This document shows positions 7,211 through 15,784 of a stretch of DNA of 64,000 nucleotides, piece by piece. A model generated the notes under the pieces. It was not told where the DNA came from, ran no database searches, and was given only the letters and a program-made list of their open reading frames with translations. Within the stretch, counting starts at the first letter, position 1. Each line of letters begins with the position of its first letter. The DNA is from Pararobbsia alpina_A (GTDB lineage Bacteria > Pseudomonadota > Gammaproteobacteria > Burkholderiales > Burkholderiaceae): the NCBI RefSeq assembly GCF_965118125.1, contig NZ_OZ221289.1:310001-374000 (forward strand). Reading direction: 5' to 3'. The translations under genes and the position numbers were made by a program.

Positions 7211-9511
7211 TTATAGGGTCCGGACTTGCTCGACGATTCGCACCGGTATCGACTTCCCTGCCGGTACCTTGCTCTGCTTCGCGTGGTGCCACAGCGGCAG
7301 CAGCGGGTTGCATTCCGGGTAATAGCCAGCAATGCACCCTTGCGGGATGTCATGGATCTTCACGCTGAGCCCTTGCACACGGCGTGTCACGCCGTCGTCC
7401 GCAATCGTCTCGAGCGTGACGTGGTCGCCTTCCCGCAGATTGCGGTGCTCCATGTCGCCGCGATTCATCAGTACAACCATCCGCGAGCCTTTGACGCCGC
7501 GGAATCGATCGTCCAGGTTGTAGATCGTCGTATTGAACTGGCTATCGCTGCGCAATGTCATGAGTCGCAGCGCATCAGGTCCGCGCTCCGGCATATCCGG
7601 ATCCTCGCCCAGCGTTTCCGGGGTGAGAAACTCGGCCTTGCCGCTTTCGGTCGCCCATTTGCGCTCGCGAGCCTTCAAGGGGCGTGCAAAGCCACCCGGA
7701 TTCCACATCCTTGCCTCGAAGTCATGGAAAATCTCTGGGTAGGTTTCGGCGATTTCAGCCCTGACTCGCGAGTAGTCATCGCGCCAACTATCCCAGTCGA
7801 CGGACCCTGTTGAAGCTGACAGTGTTGCTTTGGCAAGGCCCGCAACAATGAACGGCTCCGAGCGCAAATCTGGACTCGCAGGTTCCGCGACGCCATGGGA
7901 CCCATGCATGCAACCGGTACTGTCTTCCGTTGACACCGCTTGTTCGCCGCTCGCTTGCCGATCGATTTCAATGCGGCTCAGGCACGGCAGGATATAAGCT
8001 GCCCGCCCGTGTATGAGATGACTTCGATTGAGCTTCGTCGTGATGCCGACCGTCATGCGCAACCGCTTCCACGCCGACTCCATACGGAGGTGGTCAGGCA
8101 CGGAGCGCGCGAGATTGCCGCCTAGGCTCAGTACAACATCGACTTTGTCGTCTAGCATGGCCTCGCAGGCGTCGACGATGTTCATACCGGTGTCTCGAGG
8201 CGGTTCAAATGAAAATTGGTCGGCAAGCTTGTCGAGTGGTGCGAGCTCAGGCTTTTCCGTGATACCTACCGTGCGCTGTCCCTGTACGTTTGAGTGCCCA
8301 CGTATCGGCGACGGCCCCGCTCCGAGCTTGCCGATATTGCCGCGAAGCAGCAGCAGGTTCACAACCATGCGGACGTTCTGCACGCCCATGCGGTGTTGAG
8401 TCAGGCCCATACCATAGTGGATGATCACGGCCTTCGCTCGCATGTATTCGCTCGCCGCCTCCGCAAGGTCCGCGCGCGACAAACCACTCACTGATTCAAT
8501 CTCGTCCCAATTCGCCGCTCTCACGTAGTCGGCGAACGCGTCGAATCCCACGGTGTGCTCATGGATGAAATCGATATCGACAATGCGAGCTTCACCCTGC
8601 ACGCGTGCGCGATCATCGGCATCGATGACGTGCTTGCAGATACCCAGTATCGCTGCCGTATCTCCGCCCGTGCGAAGCTGGTGATACTGCGTGCTGATTT
8701 GCGTATCGCCTGGCTTGAGCATTTCCACAGGGGACTGAGGATTGGTAAAACCAATCAGGCCGGGTTCGCGCAGCGGATTGAATGTGATGATGGGCACGCC
8801 GCGCTTGCGCGCGTCCTGCAGCGGATGAAGCATGCGCGGACTGTTCGTACCGACGTTTTGTCCGAAGAAAAACATCAGGTCCGTTTTCTCGAAGTCCTCG
8901 AGCCTCACGGTTCCGACACCGACGCCGATGGCTGCCTTGAGACCGACACTCGTGCTTTCGTGGCACATGTTCGAGCTATCGGGCAGATTGTTCGTCCCAT
9001 ACATGCGTGCAAACAACTGGAACATATACGACGTTTCAAGCGACGCGCGACCCGAAGTGTAAAACACGGTGCGATTGGGCTCAGTCGCCCGAAGCTCGCG
9101 AGCAATGTCATCGAACGCATCTTGCCAGCTCACAGGCAGATAGCGGTCCGTCGCCGCGTCATAGCGGAGCGGATGTGTGATACGACCGGCTTCTTCAAGA
9201 TCGTGATCGTGCCAGCCGAGCAATTCAGTCACGGTATGATCGTTGAAAAACTCGGGCGTGATCCGCTTGGCGGTCAGGTCCCACGCGGTGGCTTTGGCGC
9301 CGTTTTCGCAGAACTCAAATGTATGCGGGTCGGCGGGCTTTGCCCATGAGCAGCTCACGCACATGAAACCGTCGGGCTTGTTCTGGCGCAGCAGCAGCGT
9401 GACGTCTTTCAGCGGGACCTTTTCCTGGAACAGAATTCGTGTCACTGCTTTCAGTGAGCCCCATCCGCCAGCCGAATACGGATACGACGGGTCCTTGCGT
9501 TCGATGTCCAT
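7211..9511 (-). CDS. YdeP/FdhF-type molybdopterin oxidoreductase
   Basis: 766-aa molybdopterin enzyme of the FdhF/YdeP family. The N-terminus has AGGWGSLKAV and MCVSCSWAKP..FEFCENG, a reduced cysteine set in place of the classic N-terminal 4Fe-4S cluster. The body shows SGRASLETSYMFQLFARMYGTNNLPDSSNMCHES, the family pattern at the Mo-cofactor pocket, and the C-terminal molydopterin-binding domain ends with NPLLPLWHHAKQSK. It has no signal peptide, so it is cytoplasmic. YdeP is linked to acid resistance in E. coli, but its substrate is unclear. The SD AGGGAG precedes the ATG at 9511. It lies downstream of the Rieske-FAD reductase, a possible electron partner. Confidence 0.88.
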   Translation of the reverse strand: MDIERKDPSYPYSAGGWGSLKAVTRILFQEKVPLKDVTLLLRQNKPDGFMCVSCSWAKPADPHTFEFCENGAKATAWDLTAKRITPEFFNDHTVTELLGWHDHDLEEAGRITHPLRYDAATDRYLPVSWQDAFDDIARELRATEPNRTVFYTSGRASLETSYMFQLFARMYGTNNLPDSSNMCHESTSVGLKAAIGVGVGTVRLEDFEKTDLMFFFGQNVGTNSPRMLHPLQDARKRGVPIITFNPLREPGLIGFTNPQSPVEMLKPGDTQISTQYHQLRTGGDTAAILGICKHVIDADDRARVQGEARIVDIDFIHEHTVGFDAFADYVRAANWDEIESVSGLSRADLAEAASEYMRAKAVIIHYGMGLTQHRMGVQNVRMVVNLLLLRGNIGKLGAGPSPIRGHSNVQGQRTVGITEKPELAPLDKLADQFSFEPPRDTGMNIVDACEAMLDDKVDVVLSLGGNLARSVPDHLRMESAWKRLRMTVGITTKLNRSHLIHGRAAYILPCLSRIEIDRQASGEQAVSTEDSTGCMHGSHGVAEPASPDLRSEPFIVAGLAKATLSASTGSVDWDSWRDDYSRVRAEIAETYPEIFHDFEARMWNPGGFARPLKARERKWATESGKAEFLTPETLGEDPDMPERGPDALRLMTLRSDSQFNTTIYNLDDRFRGVKGSRMVVLMNRGDMEHRNLREGDHVTLETIADDGVTRRVQGLSVKIHDIPQGCIAGYYPECNPLLPLWHHAKQSKVPAGKSIPVRIVEQVRTL

Positions 9512-9521
9512 GACGGCTCTC

Positions 9522-9535
9522 CCTGGCTAGCCAGG
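9522..9535. promoter_or_regulatory. 14-bp perfect palindrome over the ribosome-binding site region
   Basis: CCTGGCTAGCCAGG is self-complementary and lies between the -12 element and the ATG at 9511, abutting the Shine-Dalgarno AGGGAG on the minus strand. It could be an operator or an mRNA hairpin that affects initiation. Confidence 0.4.
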
Positions 9536-9543
9536 ACACTTGC

Positions 9544-9557
9544 GCAAAATCCATTCC
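9544..9557 (-). promoter_or_regulatory. Candidate sigma-54 promoter of the molybdoenzyme
   Basis: Minus-strand GGAATGGATTTTGC, GG-N10-GC with perfect TTGC, 32 nt before the ATG at 9511, giving a leader of about 20 nt that just holds the SD. Confidence 0.5.
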
Positions 9558-9595
9558 GTTGAATGGCAGTGGCATTGGATGCGGCTTCGCGCGGA

Positions 9596-11164
9596 CTAAC
9601 CCACCTCCCGCAACGCCTCATTCACCGCTAGCGGCTCACGCATGCGCTCCGCGAGCCAAGCCATCTTGGACTCCTTGTTGCATCCAAGTGCGGCGAGTAC
9701 GTGGTCATCGCGCAGATACAGGGTGATGAAGCCGAGTTCTTCGAGCGAGCCGATCGTTCGTGTCTCGGTCCAGTCTCCGGATTGTGCGTGGCCGATATAG
9801 TCGAAGCGCCTTTCACAATGAAAGGTCCAGAAGAACGGGACGATTCGCGGCGATGTCGGGATACCGGCCATATTGAGCGCCGCAATTCGACCCTGCTGTT
9901 GTGCAACGCGCCAGTGCTCGATTCGCATCCCTTCACCGCCATGCACCGAAACGAAGGCGATGTCTCCCGCCGCATATAGCGTGTCGTCACCGCCCTTGAC
10001 CCGCATCGAGCCGTTGACGTTGACGCCGCCATCCTGATTGCGCTCCACGCCCTTTAAAAAAGCGGTTGCAGGGCGCACCCCGGTGCCCACCAGCACGAAG
10101 TCACATTCGATCGCCTCGGCTTCTTTCAAATGCGCGAGGAGGGTCCCGTCTCGCCATTCGATCGACGTAACCGCTGATTCGCTGCGGAAACGCGTGCCGC
10201 TTGCCTCGTGAAGCCGCTTGAGTCGCCGGGCCACGTCACCACCGAATTGCCGCTCGAACGGAAGCGCCTGAGGCATGACGACCGTCACGTCAATTCCCCG
10301 CTTTCTGAGTGCCGAGGCCGTCTCGAGTCCGATAAAACTGCCCCCGATCACGAGCGCGCGCTTGCAGGTCTGCGCAAGCGCATCGAGCTCATGCGCATCC
10401 ACCAACGACCGAAGAAACACCACACGCTGCGCGACACGCTCGTCGGTCAGGCCCGCGATGTCAGGATGCACGGGCGCGCCGCCCGTCGCAACCAAGGCCG
10501 CGTCGTACTGAAGCGTTTCGCCGTCGGTCGTTTCAATCTTGCGCGAAGCGGCGTTTAACGATGCGACACGGCTGTTGATGACCTCGATCGAATGCGTGAC
10601 CAGAAATCCGTCGGGCAGCAAAGGATAGACGTCCTCAGGCTTAAGCTCCCCGGACGGGACGAATTTGCTCAGTGCCGTACGGTCATAGGGCTGCGTCGTT
10701 TCTACATCGATCAGTAGAATTCTCCCGCTAAAGCCGTGCTCCCTGAGCGTGGCGCACGCGGCCGCCCCGGCTGCGCCAGCGCCGACGACGGCAAACACAC
10801 GATGATCGGCGGCGCCGCTGACATCGCTCGGGACCCGTGCTGCTTTCTCGGCCACCTCGGCGACATGAATGTCGTCGCCCTCAACGCGCACGGCAAAGTG
10901 CTGGAGTCCTTCAAGTGCGGGCGGTTCGAGCAACGCGCCCGTCGCGAGATCGAACGTGGCCTTGTGCCAGGGACACACGAGCCTTCCGTGACAGATTGCG
11001 CCCTCGTCTAGCGGCGCACCGGCATGTGGGCACGTCGCGCTGAGCGCGAAAACGCGTCCACCATCGCGAGCGAGAACAATGACGCCACTCGCACGCTCGA
11101 TGCGCTTGATCTCGCCTTCGCTCAGATCCTGCATTCGGGCGGTCGGTGTCTGGGTATCGGACAT
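9596..11164 (-). CDS. FAD-dependent NAD(P)H oxidoreductase with N-terminal Rieske domain
   Basis: 522-aa fusion. Residues 1-100 are a Rieske 2Fe-2S domain with CPH and CPWH ligand pairs (CPHAGAPLDEGAICHG, CPWHKATFD). The rest is a ferredoxin-reductase-like flavoprotein with VVGAGAAGAAACATLRE for FAD, VIGGSFIGLETASAL for NAD(P)H, the late FAD-binding TLYAAGDIA and a C-terminal dimer domain. The protein resembles AIF-like reductases that feed electrons to oxygenases or cytochromes. The start at 11164 (MSDTQT) begins the conserved part; 39 upstream in-frame residues have no SD. It has its own -24/-12 element. Its physiological partner is unknown; the adjacent molybdoenzyme is a candidate. Confidence 0.88.
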   Translation of the reverse strand: MSDTQTPTARMQDLSEGEIKRIERASGVIVLARDGGRVFALSATCPHAGAPLDEGAICHGRLVCPWHKATFDLATGALLEPPALEGLQHFAVRVEGDDIHVAEVAEKAARVPSDVSGAADHRVFAVVGAGAAGAAACATLREHGFSGRILLIDVETTQPYDRTALSKFVPSGELKPEDVYPLLPDGFLVTHSIEVINSRVASLNAASRKIETTDGETLQYDAALVATGGAPVHPDIAGLTDERVAQRVVFLRSLVDAHELDALAQTCKRALVIGGSFIGLETASALRKRGIDVTVVMPQALPFERQFGGDVARRLKRLHEASGTRFRSESAVTSIEWRDGTLLAHLKEAEAIECDFVLVGTGVRPATAFLKGVERNQDGGVNVNGSMRVKGGDDTLYAAGDIAFVSVHGGEGMRIEHWRVAQQQGRIAALNMAGIPTSPRIVPFFWTFHCERRFDYIGHAQSGDWTETRTIGSLEELGFITLYLRDDHVLAALGCNKESKMAWLAERMREPLAVNEALREVG

Positions 11165-11277
11165 AGCGGCTCTCCGTGTCGAGTGCGTCGCATTGGTTGA
11201 GCGGTCAACGGATCGGAAAATGCGGCTGTTGCATATGGGCACCGGCAGCGGGCCCAATGTGCGCTTTGCCGTGACTC

Positions 11278-11291
11278 GCAATCACTATTCC
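11278..11291 (-). promoter_or_regulatory. Candidate sigma-54 promoter of the Rieske-FAD gene
   Basis: Minus-strand GGAATAGTGATTGC, GG-N10-GC with perfect TTGC, 113 nt before the ATG at 11164. It is in the 352-nt divergent region shared with the cox operon, otherwise without recognisable features. Confidence 0.48.
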
Positions 11292-11354
11292 CTGCGGCGA
11301 ACCGGACGCGACCCCGGGCGGCGCAGGCCCATTGGCGCGCGTCTTCGACCGCCC

Positions 11355-11368
11355 GGTTCACAAATTGC
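11355..11368 (+). promoter_or_regulatory. Candidate sigma-54 promoter of the cox operon
   Basis: GGTTCACAAATTGC followed by T: GG-N10-GC with perfect TTGCT as in the consensus. It lies 148 nt upstream of the TTG start at 11517. Confidence 0.42.
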
Positions 11369-11516
11369 TACGGGGATTTCGCGGCGCGTCGTCGAATGTG
11401 CCGGCCGGCAGCGACATGCCGTGCAACGACGGCGCGACGTGGTTCCGGAGGCGCCCCGCGCGACACGAAGCGTTTGACGTTGACCGGCCCTGTTCAATCC
11501 ACGTTCGTACGGTGCC

Positions 11517-12605
11517 TTGGTCACGGATCGCGCTCCCCTCGAATACGTGCTTCATGCAGCGGGTCCTGCCGCCTCACCGACGTTGAGGCTCGCCTGGGCA
11601 TTGCTGGCCCTGACGATCGTCGTCGCGATCATCGTGACCGGACTGCTGATCGGTGCGCTCGTTCGACGTCGCAGTCGCGTAGCGCATCGCCAGCTCGCGG
11701 TCGACGCGGGTGGTATGCGATGGGTCTGGATCGGCACGGGGCTATCGACGATCGGTCTTTTCGGGGCATTGATCTATATGCTCATGACGCTCGAGTCGGT
11801 GGCGATGCCGGCCAGCAAGCCTCGGCTCGTCGTCGACGTCACGGCCTATGACTGGTGGTGGAAGATCGACTATCCGGCCCCGTCGGGCCTGGCGATCGCA
11901 ACGCAGCCGGACAAGCCGGATGCTTCTCAGCGCCCCGCACTGCCAGGTGCAACGGGAACGGCACCGCATACCGTGACCACCGCCAACGAACTGCACATTC
12001 CGGTCGGCGAGCCGGTCCAGATCATCCTGCATAGCGCCGACGTCATTCACGCCTTCTGGGTTCCGCAGCTCGCCGGAAAAACGCAGGCAATCCCCGGCGT
12101 GACCAATGAACAATGGATTCAGGCTGACCATCCGGGCATCTATCGAGGCCAGTGCACGCAGTTCTGCGGCGAGCAGCACGCGCACATGGCGTTCGAAGTC
12201 ATTGCGCAGCCGCGTGCGGCATTTGACGCCTGGCTGCATGCGCAAAGCATGCCGGCCGGCGCTTCGGATCGGGCCACGAACCCGGCCGCTGCATCGAACC
12301 CGGCGCCTGCCTCGGCCGACGCCGATGGTTCGAGCTGGCAGGCAGGGCAGAAGCTGTTTGGCGAACGCTGTGCCGCATGCCACACGATTCGCGGCACCGA
12401 CGCCGCCGGGGTACAAGGCCCGGACCTGACGCATCTGAATTCACGCGAGACGATCGCCGCAGGCACGCTCATCAACAATGAAGCGAACCAGCTCGAATGG
12501 ATCACGCATGCGCAGCAAATCAAGCCCGACGCATTGATGCCGTCGATCGCGCTCGACACCGACGATGCTCAGGCGTTGATGGCGTATCTGCGACGGCTCA
12601 GGTAA
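11517..12605 (+). CDS. ctaC: Cytochrome c oxidase subunit II with fused cytochrome c domain
   Basis: 362-aa subunit II of a heme-copper oxidase. Two membrane helices (about residues 22-47 and 75-95) anchor a periplasmic CuA domain: HAFWVPQL, then CTQFCGEQHAHM carries the two Cys, His and Met ligands. A C-terminal cytochrome c domain has CAACH and a later Met region, as in caa3-type oxidases. It accepts electrons from cytochrome c and passes them to subunit I. An in-frame stop at 11481 limits the start; TTG at 11517 is the first usable codon and no ATG is near, so the start is uncertain. First gene of the five-gene cox block. Confidence 0.9.
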   Translation: MVTDRAPLEYVLHAAGPAASPTLRLAWALLALTIVVAIIVTGLLIGALVRRRSRVAHRQLAVDAGGMRWVWIGTGLSTIGLFGALIYMLMTLESVAMPASKPRLVVDVTAYDWWWKIDYPAPSGLAIATQPDKPDASQRPALPGATGTAPHTVTTANELHIPVGEPVQIILHSADVIHAFWVPQLAGKTQAIPGVTNEQWIQADHPGIYRGQCTQFCGEQHAHMAFEVIAQPRAAFDAWLHAQSMPAGASDRATNPAAASNPAPASADADGSSWQAGQKLFGERCAACHTIRGTDAAGVQGPDLTHLNSRETIAAGTLINNEANQLEWITHAQQIKPDALMPSIALDTDDAQALMAYLRRLR

Positions 12606-12678
12606 CAGGACGCTCAGATAGACGAATCCGCAATCGCCCAGTCTCGTTAGCCCTTACCCGAAGACACGCCACCGAACC

Positions 12679-14691
12679 ATGTCAGATCATCCCGACACCT
12701 TTCCCCCTCCGGCTTGTGTAGACGACGCGCCGCCGCTCGCGCGGACGATTCGAATGGGCACCGTCGAGGCGGGCAGCGAGGCAGAGCGCCGGTTGCACGA
12801 CCTTTGGGAAACCGAGCCGGGACTCAAAGGCTGGTTCGCCACGGTCGATCACAAGTCGATCGGGCTGCGCTACCTCGTGACCGCTTTCGCCTTTCTGATC
12901 GCGGGCGGTATCGAAGCCCTGATCATCCGCCTGCAACTTGCAAGGCCCAACCAGCATTTGCTGACGCCGGAGCAGTACAACCAGTTGTTCACCATGCACG
13001 GCTTGACGATGATTTTCTTGTATGCATTGCCGGTGCTGTCGGGATTTTCGAACTATCTATGGCCATTGGCGCTCGGCGCGCGCGACATGGCATTTCCGCG
13101 ACTCAACGCCTTGTCGTACTGGATTTTTCTCTTTGCCGGGCTCTTTCTTTACGCGAGCTTTCCGCTCGGCGAGGCGCCCAATGCAGGTTGGTTCAATTAC
13201 ACGCCGCTTTCGGGTCTGCAGTACAACACCGGACCGAATATCGACGTCTATGCGCTTGGCATGGTGTTGCTCGGCATCTCGACCACCGTCGGTTCGATGA
13301 ACTTCGTGGTCACGTTTCTACGCATGCGCGCACCGGGTATGTCGATCGATCGCGTACCGGTTCTCGTCTGGGGGACCTTGACGGCGTCCGGAGGCAACCT
13401 GCTGGCCGTGCCGTCAGTCAGTCTTGCGTTTCTGATGCTCTGGCTCGATCGCCGCATCGGCACACATTTCTTCGACGTGCTCAACGGCGGGCGTTCCTTG
13501 CTCTGGCAACACCTGTTCTGGATCTTCGCGCATCCGTGGGTCTATGCCGTCGTGCTGCCCGCCATGGGCATCGTCTCCGACGCGCTACCCGTCTTTTGTC
13601 GGCGTCCTTTGGTGGGCTATGTCCCGGTGGCCCTCTCGACCGTCGCAACGATGGTCGTGGGCTTTGTCGTCTGGATCCACCATATGTTTGCCACGGGCAT
13701 TGCGCCGCTTGCGTTGTCGTTCTTTGGCTCGGCCAGCATGATCATCGCGATTCCAAGCGCGGTGGCGACCTTTGCATGGATCGCGACAATCTGGACCGGT
13801 CGGCCTGTATTCCGCGTACCGTTTCTGTATTTCGCAGGCTTTGTCTTTCTGTTCGTGATCGGCGGTCTGTCGGGCGTATTGACCGCGGCCGTGCCGCTCG
13901 ACTGGCAATTGACCGACACCTATTTCGTCGTCGCCCATCTGCACTATGTGCTGCTTGGCATCAATGTCTTTCCCGTGATCGGCGGAATCTATTTCTGGTT
14001 TCCCAAATTCACCGGTCGTATGACACATGAGGCGCTGGGCCGTATCGCGTTCTGGATTCTCTTCGTCGGATTCAACGTCGCATTCTTCCCGATGCATATC
14101 GCCGGGCTGCTCGGCATGCCCAGGCGCATTTACACCTATGCGCCCGATATGGGCTGGAACACCGTCAATATGATCACCTCGATTGGCGCATTCGTCTTTG
14201 CACTGGGCGTGCTGCTGTTCATGATCGATGTGGCCTACAGCCTCAAGCGCGGCGCACTCGCCGGCGACAATCCGTGGGATGCACCGACACTGGAATGGTC
14301 GATCGCCTCCCCGCCTCCGCCCTACAACTTCGCGGTCGCGCCACTGGTCGCAAGCCGCCATCCCTTATGGGAAGACCGGCTCGACGGTGAGGCTCGCTCC
14401 GAGCTCAAGTACGGCTATCTGCTCGATCATGGACGCGAGGCCTTGGGCACCACCGTGGCCGATGCCGCGCCCGACGTCCTGCTCAAGATGCCCGAAGACA
14501 CGATGGTTCCCTTCTGGCTGGGTCTCTCGACCACGCTGATTTTCTGTGGCCTGGCATTTCAGTCCTGGTGGTTCACCGCGCTTATGGTCTTCGCGTCGGG
14601 CGCGTGCATTGCAGCCTGGTTGTGGCCACAACGCGAACTTGGCCAGCGCGAACCCTCTTCTTCCTCCCTACACAGCGAGGCGCAGCCATGA
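12679..14691 (+). CDS. ctaD: Cytochrome c oxidase subunit I
   Basis: 670-aa catalytic subunit of a heme-copper oxidase that reduces O2 at heme a3/CuB and pumps protons. Seen: MHGLTMIF (heme a His), HPWVY near residues 285-289 (CuB His and cross-link Tyr), WIHHMFATG (CuB His pair), DTYFVVAHLHYVLLG (heme His), and NPWDAPTLEWSI near the C-terminal family part. The usual HPEVY glutamate of A1-type oxidases is Trp here (about residue 287). About 110 extra C-terminal residues with two helices (PFWLGLSTTLIFCG...) extend the chain beyond a standard subunit I. The stop overlaps the next ATG (ATGA). Confidence 0.95.
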   Translation: MSDHPDTFPPPACVDDAPPLARTIRMGTVEAGSEAERRLHDLWETEPGLKGWFATVDHKSIGLRYLVTAFAFLIAGGIEALIIRLQLARPNQHLLTPEQYNQLFTMHGLTMIFLYALPVLSGFSNYLWPLALGARDMAFPRLNALSYWIFLFAGLFLYASFPLGEAPNAGWFNYTPLSGLQYNTGPNIDVYALGMVLLGISTTVGSMNFVVTFLRMRAPGMSIDRVPVLVWGTLTASGGNLLAVPSVSLAFLMLWLDRRIGTHFFDVLNGGRSLLWQHLFWIFAHPWVYAVVLPAMGIVSDALPVFCRRPLVGYVPVALSTVATMVVGFVVWIHHMFATGIAPLALSFFGSASMIIAIPSAVATFAWIATIWTGRPVFRVPFLYFAGFVFLFVIGGLSGVLTAAVPLDWQLTDTYFVVAHLHYVLLGINVFPVIGGIYFWFPKFTGRMTHEALGRIAFWILFVGFNVAFFPMHIAGLLGMPRRIYTYAPDMGWNTVNMITSIGAFVFALGVLLFMIDVAYSLKRGALAGDNPWDAPTLEWSIASPPPPYNFAVAPLVASRHPLWEDRLDGEARSELKYGYLLDHGREALGTTVADAAPDVLLKMPEDTMVPFWLGLSTTLIFCGLAFQSWWFTALMVFASGACIAAWLWPQRELGQREPSSSSLHSEAQP

Positions 14692-15308
14692 GCAGTGTCT
14701 CGATGCGCGATCTGCCCGAAAGCGAAACGTTGCCCGTTGGCAGCCCGGGCGAACGCTCGGGCGGCTGGTGGGGGTGCCTGACGTTGATCGCAACAGAAGG
14801 CGCGCTGTTCGGGTATCTGATCGTGTCCTACCTCTATCTGGCCGTCCAGACGACAACACCGTGGCCTCCAGAAGGCCTGCCCAAACTTGGTCTTGGCTCG
14901 ATCAATACGATCATTCTGCTTTTGAGCAGCGTGTTTGTCTGGTACGGCGAAAACTGCGTGCGCCGCTCGAACGCCCGCCGCAGCATGCTCTCCGTAGGCA
15001 TCGCGATCGTGCTCGGGGCGATCTTCGTGGCCATTCAATTGCGCGAGTGGGCCAACCATCCCTATGGCATTCGCACGCATCTTTACGGCTCGCTTTACTT
15101 CACGATCACGGGATTTCATATGGCCCACGTGCTCATCGGGCTCGTCGTACTCGCATTTCTGCTGTTGTGGACCGCGCTGGGCTATTTCGATGCCGGGCGC
15201 AATGCGGCCTTGAGAATCGGCGGACTGTACTGGCACTTCGTTGATGTCGTCTGGTTGCTTATTTATTCGACCCTGTATCTGTCGCCTTATGTGCTGCGGA
15301 GACCATGA
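14688..15308 (+). CDS. ctaE: Cytochrome c oxidase subunit III
   Basis: 206-aa membrane protein of the CoxC/CtaE family. Five to six helices are visible, with WWGCLTLIATEGALFGYLIVSYLY, HLYGSLYFTITGFHMAHVLIGL and YWHFVDVVWLLIYSTLYL, the last being the signature end of subunit III. It stabilises the catalytic core and may guide O2. The start at 14688 overlaps the ctaD stop as ATGA and its own stop overlaps the next ATG in the same way, so translation is coupled along the operon. It is shorter than the 260-aa mitochondrial type, as is usual for bacterial five-helix forms. Confidence 0.92.
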   Translation: MSSVSMRDLPESETLPVGSPGERSGGWWGCLTLIATEGALFGYLIVSYLYLAVQTTTPWPPEGLPKLGLGSINTIILLLSSVFVWYGENCVRRSNARRSMLSVGIAIVLGAIFVAIQLREWANHPYGIRTHLYGSLYFTITGFHMAHVLIGLVVLAFLLLWTALGYFDAGRNAALRIGGLYWHFVDVVWLLIYSTLYLSPYVLRRP

Positions 15309-15784
15309 TGCAGCGGCGACCTTCTGAGCCTTCCGCGGAACGCACTGCCTCGGGTTTGCCGCCACACGGCGCCACGCGAGCTGTGCCGGCCGGTCGCGCG
15401 CTGGCAGTCGGGCTTCTGCTGGCCCCATCTGCATGGATCTTTGAGACCAATGCGGCACAGACCATTGCGGCGCACGCGTGCTTTGCATCGGACAAGCCCA
15501 CTACGGCCCCGATGTCGGTCGCATCCCTGACGTGGATCATGTCGCTCGTTGTCATCTCCCTGCTTTTGGCCATAGCAGGTTTCCTCACGGCGCTGCGCAA
15601 CTGGAAACAGACGGCCACGCTTGCGAACACGATCCGGGCCGGTGGCGAGGTCGATCGACATGCTGGCGCGGTCTGTTTCCTGGCACGGGTGGGCACGATC
15701 TCGAGCGCCTTGTTCACGCTTGGCGTCGTGGCTTCCGCGCTCGCGTTGATCATCGTTTCGCCTTGCAAGGGATGGTCGCCATGA
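15305..15784 (+). CDS. Small membrane protein of the cox operon
   Basis: 159-aa protein with three likely membrane helices (about 30-50, 72-95 and 130-150). I do not recognise a named family, although small two- or three-helix proteins often occupy this place after subunit III and are annotated as oxidase accessory or subunit-IV-like proteins. The ATGATG start overlaps the ctaE stop and its stop overlaps the next gene (ATGA on both sides), which argues for stoichiometric production with the oxidase. No cofactor-binding motif is seen. Inferred role: assembly or stability of the complex. Confidence 0.75.
   Translation: MMQRRPSEPSAERTASGLPPHGATRAVPAGRALAVGLLLAPSAWIFETNAAQTIAAHACFASDKPTTAPMSVASLTWIMSLVVISLLLAIAGFLTALRNWKQTATLANTIRAGGEVDRHAGAVCFLARVGTISSALFTLGVVASALALIIVSPCKGWSP

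Noticed and set aside
13585..14361. 258-codon minus-strand frame over ctaD
   Set aside because: Antisense of membrane helices; charged low-complexity translation typical of a shadow.
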